DNA from: Paenibacillus faecis
GTDB lineage: Bacteria > Bacillota > Bacilli > Paenibacillales > Paenibacillaceae
Reading direction: 5' to 3'
DNA length: 64,000 nucleotides
Assembly: GCF_008084145.1 (NCBI RefSeq)
Contig: NZ_VSDO01000001.1
Span: 1,254,840 to 1,318,839, forward strand
Below the pieces are notes generated by a model, which saw only the letters and a program-made list of their open reading frames with translations, searched no databases and was not told the DNA's origin. This document shows positions 9,471-17,006 of this stretch, piece by piece. A program made the position numbers and the translations under genes. Numbering within the stretch: position 1 is the first letter of the stretch; the number at the start of each line of letters is the position of its first letter.

Positions 9471-11418
9471 GCCGGTACACCCCCCACTCCGTCAAAATCA
9501 CAGCGATGGCCAGGATCACAGCCAAATACACCAAAGAGTACCGGGTTTTTGACTGCTCCGGACGGGTCTCCGCCTCTTTTTCCTGCGAGGCTGTGCCCGC
9601 ACCGCCGGCGGACAAGACGGGGCCGCGAAGCGAGGATTCCGCCGGATCGGCCGTCACTTCCAGCAGAAAGCCCGGCCCCTCAGCGCCGTCATTGGCAAAG
9701 ACCCGCAGCCTCCATAAACCGGGAATGCCGGGAGCCTGCTGATTGGCGGAGAATTCTCCCCTCTCCGGGGATATCGGTATTTCGCCGCTCCCCTGGCGGG
9801 CGGCGTATCCTTCGAGCGGAGTCCAAACCGCCCGGACCGTATCCGCGGCGAAAGGAATCTCCAATTCGCTTCCGGCGACCGCCCTTCCCAGCCCGGCCGT
9901 TCCCCCGGCCTTCAGCCAATCCACGGCGTTCTTCACCAAAATGGGGAACTCGGGCCGCAGGGGGAGATCCCCGTCCTGCAAATCAAACAAAAAAACGAGA
10001 CGCGGGACGCCGTTCTCAGTCCCCGCGTAGGCGGCAGGAAGCCCGCCGACCGTCCAGATTGGCTTGGCCCAGACCGGAATCTCTGCTTTTCGCAGTTGTC
10101 CGGCCGGAGGATCCGCCATCGTCAAATAACGCGTAACCGGGTGCTCCCCGATGACGACTTCGCTGGACGCGAGGCGCATTTTGTCCCCCCGTCCTCCCCA
10201 GCTCCAGAGCGGCGTTTCCTTAAACAGCGCGGCCCACTCCCCTTCCCGCGCGAACTCCGGCAGCGGACCGTCGACGATGATAAGATCCGGACGGCGCTCC
10301 GGAAGCGATGGAGCTTTCCCTTCCGCTCCGTCGCCTCCCTCCGCCGGAAGCTGCATCCGCGACAACCGGGCTCCGGTAAGCTGCACGGCTTTCTCCAGAA
10401 ACAAATTCCCCGGGGATAGAAGCAGCACGTTCGGGGAGTCGGCCCGTTCCAAAAAAGCAAACGCCTCGTCGTCCGGAGCATACGCATCCGTCTCCTCAAC
10501 CGCCAAACGATATACGTCGGCCCCGGGGAGGTCCTCGAAAGTCAAGGTTGATTTAGACTGTTCCCGAAGTACCGCGGTCTTCGTCGCCAGCAGTTCCCCG
10601 TCCCCGTAGAGGTTCAGGGTCGCTTTCGTCTCTACGCTCCCGAAGTTCTTCACGACCGCCACCCCGGCGATACTCGTTTGGGTATGGTCGTTCGACTTCA
10701 CGCCGAATTGTTCGATGGCGGTATTCCGCACCTCCCCTTCGGCTTCAACCGGAACGTATTCGACCGGCGTTTCGCTCCCCGCGTTGTTGACGTCCGCGAA
10801 GGCTTCGTTCCAGGGGCTGTCCGAAAACAGCATGATGCGTGCCCCGGAATCGCTTCGTGTTAATGCCGTGGCCAGGGACAGCGTTTCCCGGTAAGCCGCC
10901 GAGCCGTAATCCGGAGAAATCCCCGACACCGCCCGGCGAAGCTTGTCCTTGTCCGACTCCTTCGACATTAAAACTTCGGGTTTGCCGCCGAGTTGAAGCA
11001 GCGTGATTTCCTCGTCGACCCCTTTGTTTCCGATGTACTCCGAAAGCCGCTCCTTCATCCGGTCTAACCGGCTGACCGGCTCCGCCTCACCGTTCTCCCC
11101 CGCCTCGGCGGCTGCGCTCATGCTAGCCGACGTGTCCATAATGATGACCGTATGGCCTTGAAATCCGCCTTGAACCCACACGAAAGGCAGCATCAACGCA
11201 ACCGTGAGGAGGGCGGCCACAAGCAGCTGAAACCACAACAGCAGCCGGTTCTGCAGCTTTTGCCAAGGGCGGTTCGCTTCCATATTGCGCAGCACCCGGT
11301 TCCACAGCATATGGCTGGGGACGAGCATATCCGCATATTTTCGCTTAAACAGATACATGACGACGATCGCCGGCAAAGCAAGTCCGAACCACAGGCCGGC
11401 CCAGGAAGCGAATTCCAT
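9451..11418 (-). CDS. BatA-like VWA membrane protein
   Basis: 655 residues from the ATG at 11418 (MEFASWAGLWFGLALP), chosen because a longer in-frame reading would run back through the DUF58 gene, and GGGGGGAAGAG-type purine sequence lies before this ATG. N-terminal BatA domain with two hydrophobic helices (GLALPAIVVMYLF, LLVAALLTVALMLPFVWV), then a VWA domain with MIDAS DTSASM at about residues 95-100, a long beta-rich extracytoplasmic part, and a C-terminal helix (YLAVILAIAVILTEW). It has the same overall architecture as the neighbouring 951-residue protein, so the two probably form a membrane pair served by the MoxR ATPase. Function inferred from family and context. Confidence 0.87.
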   Translation of the reverse strand: MEFASWAGLWFGLALPAIVVMYLFKRKYADMLVPSHMLWNRVLRNMEANRPWQKLQNRLLLWFQLLVAALLTVALMLPFVWVQGGFQGHTVIIMDTSASMSAAAEAGENGEAEPVSRLDRMKERLSEYIGNKGVDEEITLLQLGGKPEVLMSKESDKDKLRRAVSGISPDYGSAAYRETLSLATALTRSDSGARIMLFSDSPWNEAFADVNNAGSETPVEYVPVEAEGEVRNTAIEQFGVKSNDHTQTSIAGVAVVKNFGSVETKATLNLYGDGELLATKTAVLREQSKSTLTFEDLPGADVYRLAVEETDAYAPDDEAFAFLERADSPNVLLLSPGNLFLEKAVQLTGARLSRMQLPAEGGDGAEGKAPSLPERRPDLIIVDGPLPEFAREGEWAALFKETPLWSWGGRGDKMRLASSEVVIGEHPVTRYLTMADPPAGQLRKAEIPVWAKPIWTVGGLPAAYAGTENGVPRLVFLFDLQDGDLPLRPEFPILVKNAVDWLKAGGTAGLGRAVAGSELEIPFAADTVRAVWTPLEGYAARQGSGEIPISPERGEFSANQQAPGIPGLWRLRVFANDGAEGPGFLLEVTADPAESSLRGPVLSAGGAGTASQEKEAETRPEQSKTRYSLVYLAVILAIAVILTEWGVYRRGRSIS

Positions 11419-11456
11419 CCGCTCTTCCCCCCTTTCCTTGTTTATAAAACCGTTCT

Positions 11457-12347
11457 TTAACCGAGGAGCCCCGCAGTGCGAAGGGTCTGAAAAATCCCCT
11501 TTTCCAATGGCAAATCCGTGGGGATCACAACGTAGCGAATACCTCGCTCCAAGCAGAAAGCCGAAATTCGGCCGGTATAATCCTTCCATTCCGCCGCATA
11601 GCTCTCCAGGACTCTGCCGCTTATGGCCAGTTCTTTACCCGTTCCCAGCTCGCTGTCCACCAGCCGTAAATCCCCGCTAAAGGCCGGCTTGATCTCCGCG
11701 GGAGAAACGATCTGGACCAGCACGATATCCTGTCCGGCGGCCAGCAGATAGGAGAGCGCGTCCTTCAAGCCATCCACCCCGTCCTCCAGCCACAAATCGG
11801 AGAAAATCCAGGCCATGCCGGGACGGACGGGCAGCGAAGCGGGGGTGCTGAGCGCGGTCCGGATGTTCCCAACCCCGGAAGGGACGGCCTCTTCAAGAAA
11901 CCGGAACAACCGAAGCACCGAGGCTTTGCCTCGAATCACCGGCAGCTTTTGCCGGATCGCATCCGTAAACACCGCCCCCGCCACCCGGTCGTCCGCGGCC
12001 AAAGCCATATAGCCGACCGCAGCCGCCAGCCTTTTCGCGTAGCGGAGTTTGTTCTCCTCGCCGAAATCCATCGAAGCCGAAACGTCCAGATACAGACTGA
12101 CCATCAATTCCTGCTCGTCCCAATACTGGCGGACAAAAGGACGGCCCGTCCGCCGGTACACCCCCCAATCAAAGCGGCGGATGTCATCACCCGGCGTGTA
12201 CTCCCGGTAATCGGCAAACTCCTGGGATGCTCCGAGGCGGCCGGATCGTCTCTTGCCCTGGGCCGTCCCTCGGACCTGCCGTCCGGAGTTCAGGGACAGT
12301 CTCTCCAAGCGGGGGAGCAGGGAAGGCGGAAGAAGCGGCTGATTCAT
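11457..12347 (-). CDS. DUF58 domain-containing protein
   Basis: 296 residues; the DUF58 signature DYREYTPGDDIRRFDW is followed by a VWA-like segment with YLDVSASMDFGE. DUF58 proteins are nearly always encoded beside MoxR AAA+ ATPases and are thought to act as their adaptor or partner. Its start overlaps the moxR stop by 4 nt, indicating translational coupling, and it is followed by the BatA-like gene at 38 nt. No signal peptide or membrane helix is visible, so it is probably cytoplasmic. Confidence 0.93.
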   Translation of the reverse strand: MNQPLLPPSLLPRLERLSLNSGRQVRGTAQGKRRSGRLGASQEFADYREYTPGDDIRRFDWGVYRRTGRPFVRQYWDEQELMVSLYLDVSASMDFGEENKLRYAKRLAAAVGYMALAADDRVAGAVFTDAIRQKLPVIRGKASVLRLFRFLEEAVPSGVGNIRTALSTPASLPVRPGMAWIFSDLWLEDGVDGLKDALSYLLAAGQDIVLVQIVSPAEIKPAFSGDLRLVDSELGTGKELAISGRVLESYAAEWKDYTGRISAFCLERGIRYVVIPTDLPLEKGIFQTLRTAGLLG

Positions 12348-13336
12348 CTGGCACCCTCCAGCACGGCGAGGATTTCCTTTATGATCGCATCCGTCGAGAT
12401 CCCCATGGCCTGCCCTTCGAAATTGAGGAACAGCCGGTGGCGCAGCGCCGGCACCGCTACCGCGGCGATATCGCCGGTCGACACGTGCAGACGCCCCTTG
12501 GAGATCGCCCGCACCTTGGCCGCCGCAATGATCGATTGAATGCCGCGCGGGCCCGACCCGAAACGGACGTAGCTGCGAACCGCTTCCGGTGCGGCCTGTT
12601 CCTCCGGATGCGTCATCATCAGGAGGCGTATGCCGTAATCCAGCACCTCGTCGGCCAGCAGCACCTCCCTGGATGCCTGCCGAATCTCCAGCAGATCGGC
12701 CACCTGGGTCCGTCGGTCCGGTACCGGCGTGGGCCCTGAGGTCGTCCGGCGAACGATTTCCTTAAGCTCTTCCGGGGATGGGTAGCCGACATGAATTTTC
12801 AGCATGAACCGGTCAAGCTGGGCTTCGGGCAGCGGATAAGTTCCTTCCTGTTCCAACGGGTTTTGCGTGGCCAGCACGAAAAAAGGATGCGGCAGTTTCC
12901 GCGTCTCCCCGCCCACCGTAACGGTCTGCTCCTGCATGGCTTCGAGCAGGGCGCTTTGGGTTTTCGGGGAAGCCCGGTTGATCTCGTCGGCCAGCACGAT
13001 GCCGCTGAACACGGGGCCGGGCTGGAATACGGCGTCCGCCGCCCCCTGCGGCCCGAACCGGATGACATTCGTCCCGGTGATATCGCTCGGCATCAAATCC
13101 GGCGTAAACTGGATCCTCGAGAAGGACAGTTCGAGCGTATCGGCGATCGTTCGGACCAGCACCGTTTTTCCGAGACCGGGAATCCCCTCCAGCAGCGCGT
13201 GTCCGCCGGCAAAAATACACCACAACATCTGCTCCACCACGTCCGTCTGCCCCACGATCACACGGGAGATCTGCTCCCGCACGGCCGAAATCGTGTCGCT
13301 CCAGGCCTTTACCTGCGGCATCGGTTCCAACATCAT
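12344..13336 (-). CDS. MoxR family AAA+ ATPase
   Basis: 330 residues. Walker A GIPGLGKT at about residues 51-58, Walker B LADEINR, sensor-1 FVLATQNPLEQEGTYPLPEAQ, and the lid domain typical of MoxR. These cytoplasmic ATPases act as chaperones that insert cofactors or remodel VWA-containing complexes. The start is ATG at 13336 (or the adjacent ATG at 13333), placed 6-9 nt after AAGGAGGAG; an upstream in-frame ATG has no such site. It lies 35 nt after the coiled-coil protein gene and overlaps the DUF58 gene by 4 nt. Confidence 0.95.
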   Translation of the reverse strand: MMLEPMPQVKAWSDTISAVREQISRVIVGQTDVVEQMLWCIFAGGHALLEGIPGLGKTVLVRTIADTLELSFSRIQFTPDLMPSDITGTNVIRFGPQGAADAVFQPGPVFSGIVLADEINRASPKTQSALLEAMQEQTVTVGGETRKLPHPFFVLATQNPLEQEGTYPLPEAQLDRFMLKIHVGYPSPEELKEIVRRTTSGPTPVPDRRTQVADLLEIRQASREVLLADEVLDYGIRLLMMTHPEEQAAPEAVRSYVRFGSGPRGIQSIIAAAKVRAISKGRLHVSTGDIAAVAVPALRHRLFLNFEGQAMGISTDAIIKEILAVLEGAR

Positions 13337-13371
13337 CCATCTCCTCCTTAGTTGTAAATACAAAAAAACGA

Positions 13372-15096
13372 TTAAGACCCCGGGTCAATTTCCGTAAAAT
13401 AACGCTCGACCAGTCCCTGCATCCGCTGGGGAAGATCCTTCCGCTCCAGCGACCGTTTGGCTTCGGCCGCATAGTCGCTGTAGACCTCTTCATAGGGACG
13501 GCTGACGCCGTCCAAGACCGGAGACTTGCCTCCTTTTTGCACACTGCCTCCGGTAGCGGGACCCCCGTCGGTTTCGACCCGGCCGCCGCCCTGAATACTC
13601 CGCGGCGTCGTCACCAGCGTGCGGCCGCCGCTGCCAAGCCCGGCGCCGGAGCCCTGGCCTTGACCGGCGCCAATCCCCTGACCGCGACCGCCGGTTCCGG
13701 ACCCCGCACCCGAGCCCTGGCCTTGGCCGATTCCCGACCCGCCGCCGCTTCTTTGGCCGGCCCCTGCACCTGAGCCATCGCCGGGCCCGTTTCCTTCACC
13801 GGTGCCGCGGCCGCCCGGGGCGTTCTCTCCCGGCGCATTGCCGGGAGAAGCGCCGCTGCCGGACGCGGCGCTTCCGGCGGCCAACTGCTCCGCCCGGCCG
13901 CCCTGGCCCCAGGCGCCCGAAACGGCCAACCCGGAGGCGGCCATGTCCTCCGCCAAATCCAGCCCCTGCTCCGCCAAGGCCGCCGCCAACTCGGACGCGG
14001 ACGCGGCTTGGCCGGATTTGGTCTCCGAGGCGCGGATGTCCCGCTCCATCGCTTCGGCCAATTCCTCCAGCGCCCGGTCCGCCCCGGCGGCCTCTCCGCT
14101 CTCCAGCGCTGCGGCCGCTTTCCGCAGCGCTTCCCCGAGCCGCTGCGCATCCGCATCTTCGTCGGGCGCGGTTTCGGCCAGTTGCCGAAGCGCTTCCGCC
14201 AGGCTCTCCCGCTGCTCCACGGTAAGGCTCGGCGCCTTCTGCCTCAGCTCGTCCACCGCCTTGCCGGCTTCATCGGGGCTCTTCATCTCCAGCGCTTTGC
14301 CCAACTTCCCGGTATCGGCGCGGCTTTTCCAGGCCTCGAGCCAATCCTCGCGCCGACGCTGCTCCAATTCAAGCTTATCCGCCATCTCGTCCAGCTTCCG
14401 CATTTTTTCCTCGAGAAGGTCCAACGCTTGGTCCGGATTTCGACTCTGCCGCAAAGCCTGCCGGAGCTCGGCCAGCTCGTCGGACAACGCCGTCTTCGCC
14501 TGCGGGTCCAGCGTTTCCGCCTTCAACTGCTCCAGCTTCCGCTCGGTCTCCGTCTGTTGGGTACGAACCCAGTCCCGCGCTTGGCGGTTCTTTCGCACCG
14601 TCTCGTCCATCGGATTCGGCAGCACGGCCAGCAGGAGCACGGCCAGCAGGCCCGCGGCGGCGGCAAGCGGCCAATAGCGGCGGCGCGGCAGCGGCAGGCG
14701 CTGTTTCAGCTCGCCGATATAGGCCGCGCCGTACGCCTCCGCCTGTCCCCGTTGCTGACGGGCGGCCGGCGAGTCTTCTCCGGCGAAGGCGAACGCCGTC
14801 GCCAGCAGATCCTGCCGCTCCTCCCCCGGTTCGGCCCGGTCCATCGTCCGGGCCGCTTCCGCGAGCGGCACCCAGTTAAAGCGGCCGTACAGCCAGCCGG
14901 CCGCTGTGAACACCCCTATGCTGGCCGCCGCATACATCCATGGCCCCTCCAAGGGCCACAATCTGCCGGCAGCCAGCCACAGAAGGGCGGCGGCAAGCCC
15001 CGACAGAAATCCCCATCTCATCCCGTCCAGTTCGCGAAACCGCTGTAATCGCCTGCGGACGAGCTTCAACTGTCGGTGGAACTCGAACTCCTCCAT
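13372..15096 (-). CDS. membrane protein with long coiled coil and Gly-rich tail (DUF4175-like)
   Basis: 574 residues from the ATG at 15096, which follows GGGAGGAGG by 7 nt. Order: short basic N-terminus, two membrane helices (GFLSGLAAALLWLAAGRLW and YAAASIGVFTAAGWLYG), an Arg/Glu-rich stretch, a third helix (LAAAAGLLAVLLLAVLP), a coiled coil of about 200 residues rich in Glu, Ala, Leu and Lys, then a low-complexity Gly/Ser/Ala/Gln tail and a conserved-looking C-terminus (YEEVYSDYAAEAKRSLERKD). Similar proteins sit in MoxR-VWA operons in many phyla (DUF4175 group). Family assignment is by architecture and context, not by motif, so it is tentative. No known activity. Confidence 0.8.
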   Translation of the reverse strand: MEEFEFHRQLKLVRRRLQRFRELDGMRWGFLSGLAAALLWLAAGRLWPLEGPWMYAAASIGVFTAAGWLYGRFNWVPLAEAARTMDRAEPGEERQDLLATAFAFAGEDSPAARQQRGQAEAYGAAYIGELKQRLPLPRRRYWPLAAAAGLLAVLLLAVLPNPMDETVRKNRQARDWVRTQQTETERKLEQLKAETLDPQAKTALSDELAELRQALRQSRNPDQALDLLEEKMRKLDEMADKLELEQRRREDWLEAWKSRADTGKLGKALEMKSPDEAGKAVDELRQKAPSLTVEQRESLAEALRQLAETAPDEDADAQRLGEALRKAAAALESGEAAGADRALEELAEAMERDIRASETKSGQAASASELAAALAEQGLDLAEDMAASGLAVSGAWGQGGRAEQLAAGSAASGSGASPGNAPGENAPGGRGTGEGNGPGDGSGAGAGQRSGGGSGIGQGQGSGAGSGTGGRGQGIGAGQGQGSGAGLGSGGRTLVTTPRSIQGGGRVETDGGPATGGSVQKGGKSPVLDGVSRPYEEVYSDYAAEAKRSLERKDLPQRMQGLVERYFTEIDPGS

Positions 15097-15133
15097 ATTG
15101 CCGCCTCCTCCCGTCATCTTTTAGTTAAACGAT

Positions 15134-16081
15134 TCATGGCTGCTTTCGCATCACCTTGTCGGTCGCTTCGCCGCCTGTTTCCCGCGGTCTCTCGGGACGG
15201 AATCGTTTGCCTCTGACCGGACGGATTTTGCGGATGGCCACCCAGAGAAAAATAACGATCCCGACAGCATAAACGAGTACAAACTCCAGCCACAACGGAA
15301 TGGGCGCCTTGGCCTGAAAATTGCCCCCGTTAACCAAGAAGGCGGATTCCGAGAACGAAGGCTCCAGGATGCTGATGAGAGCCCCGGCCGGATTGAGCCC
15401 AAGCACATACCCGACCCAGGAATAAGGCTGCGGAGGGCCGGATGCCGCGTATTGCTGCGCCTGTTCTATGCTTAAGGCAAACAAGAACACGAGTCCGGTC
15501 ACCAAGAAAATGATCAGTCCCGTCCCGTAGGTCATGATCACGGAAACCATGGTTCTTTTGAACAGCGTGGAGTACATCACTCCGATCGAGCCGAGCAGCA
15601 GCATGACAAAAAGATAGAAAATAAAGACCGAAAGCAATTGGCTCGGAGAAACCCCGCCATACAGAAACACGATGCTGTAGACCGGCAGTGTCGCCACGAT
15701 CAGGAGGGTTATAAAGCCGAGCGAGGAGACCAGCTTGCTTAGAATAATCGTCGCCGAACTTTGCTGCGTCGTCAGCAGCATGTTCAGCGTCTGCTTTTCC
15801 CGCTCCCCGCTGATCACTCCGGCCGTCAGAGCCGGCGTCATAAAAGCGATCAGAACGAGCTGCGCGATGCTTAGCGCATAGAACATCATCCGGCTGCTGG
15901 TCGGGTCGATTCTTCCGGCCTGGCCCATGCCGCCGGAGGTCATCACGTAGATGATGCCCATGGCCAGAAGCCCCATGACCAGCACGTAACTAAGCACCGA
16001 CACCGCGGCCCTCGGCGTCCGCATCCGCAGACGAAACTCCTTGTCCAGGACGGGATTAATCCACATGTTGCGCCAGTTCAT
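15134..16081 (-). CDS. ABC-2 type transporter permease
   Basis: 315 residues with about six hydrophobic segments (for example SVLSYVLVMGLLAMGIIYVM, GFITLLIVATLPVYSIVFLY, GLIIFLVTGLVFLFALS) and the ABC-2 permease hallmark GVISGEREKQTLNMLL. Exporter-type permease, partner of the ATPase gene it overlaps by 26 nt. The start at 16081 (MNWRNMWINPVLDKEF) follows GGGGGGAC. It differs from importers in having no binding protein gene nearby; export or membrane-protein handling is the likely role. Confidence 0.93.
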   Translation of the reverse strand: MNWRNMWINPVLDKEFRLRMRTPRAAVSVLSYVLVMGLLAMGIIYVMTSGGMGQAGRIDPTSSRMMFYALSIAQLVLIAFMTPALTAGVISGEREKQTLNMLLTTQQSSATIILSKLVSSLGFITLLIVATLPVYSIVFLYGGVSPSQLLSVFIFYLFVMLLLGSIGVMYSTLFKRTMVSVIMTYGTGLIIFLVTGLVFLFALSIEQAQQYAASGPPQPYSWVGYVLGLNPAGALISILEPSFSESAFLVNGGNFQAKAPIPLWLEFVLVYAVGIVIFLWVAIRKIRPVRGKRFRPERPRETGGEATDKVMRKQP

Positions 16082-17006
16082 GTTCCGTCCCCCCTTTCGT
16101 AATTTCCAGGAAGACATCCTCCAGATTGCTCTGGGCTTCATGGAAAGAGATCACCTGATACCCCGAACCGATGATGCCGCCCAGCAGTTGGGACTGCTCC
16201 GCATCGCCACCGCCGAAATGAACATGGATGCCCGTCTCGTCGTGGAGGACCTGGCTGACATGCGCCTCGTCCTTAAGCCGCGCGGCCAGTTCGCCGGCCC
16301 GGTCCAGGACGCGGATATGCAGCACTCTTTTGACCCGGAGCCGATTCTGGATCTCGCTCACCCGCCCTTGAGCAATCATCGTTCCGTGCTCGATCACGCC
16401 GATTTCATCGACCATCTCCGCCAGCTCGGGCAAAATATGAGAAGAGATGATGATCGTCTTGCCCATCAGCTTCAGTTCCTTCAGAATTTCCCGCATCTCG
16501 ATGCGAGCCCGGGGATCGAGCCCCGAAGCCGGCTCGTCCAGAATCAGCACCTCGGGATCGTGCACCAGGCACCGCGCCAGACAGAGGCGCTGCTTCATCC
16601 CGCGGGACAAGCTGTCGACGTAGGCGTCTTTTTTATCGCTCAAGTTCACAAGCTCGAGCAACTGAGGAATCAGCCGCTCTCTTTCGTCCCTCGGAATGCC
16701 GTAGCTGGCCCCGTAAAAATGGAGATATTCCGTCGTTTTGAACTGGTCGTAAACCCCGAAAAAATCCGGCATGTATCCGATTCGCTTGCGGACCTCGTGC
16801 GGATACTCCGTCACTTCAAAGCCCCCGACTCTGGCCGACCCGGAGCTGGGGGCCAGCAAGGTCGCCAGGATCGACATCGTGGTCGTCTTTCCCGCTCCGT
16901 TCGGCCCCACGAAACCGAACACCGTTCCTTTGGAAATGGTAAGATTCACCGACTTCAGCGCCTCAAAACCGCCGTATGTCTTGCATAAGTTTTTGATTTC
17001 AATCAT
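16056..17006 (-). CDS. ABC transporter ATP-binding protein (exporter type)
   Basis: 316 residues. Walker A GPNGAGKTT, Q-loop region MPDFFGVYDQ, signature SRGMKQRL, Walker B LILDEP with the D-loop SGLDPRAR, and a switch His in IIISSHILPE. A C-terminal extension of about 90 residues follows the ATPase domain, as in ABC-2 exporter ATPases. Start ATG at 17006 overlaps the stop of the 793-residue protein gene as ATGA, so translation is coupled. Pairs with the ABC-2 permease immediately downstream. Confidence 0.95.
   Translation of the reverse strand: MIEIKNLCKTYGGFEALKSVNLTISKGTVFGFVGPNGAGKTTTMSILATLLAPSSGSARVGGFEVTEYPHEVRKRIGYMPDFFGVYDQFKTTEYLHFYGASYGIPRDERERLIPQLLELVNLSDKKDAYVDSLSRGMKQRLCLARCLVHDPEVLILDEPASGLDPRARIEMREILKELKLMGKTIIISSHILPELAEMVDEIGVIEHGTMIAQGRVSEIQNRLRVKRVLHIRVLDRAGELAARLKDEAHVSQVLHDETGIHVHFGGGDAEQSQLLGGIIGSGYQVISFHEAQSNLEDVFLEITKGGTEHELAQHVD

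Noticed and set aside
13600..13860. Repetitive GC-rich stretch as a possible CRISPR or tandem repeat locus
   Set aside because: It encodes the Gly/Ser/Gln-rich tail of the coiled-coil protein in frame; no spacer structure.
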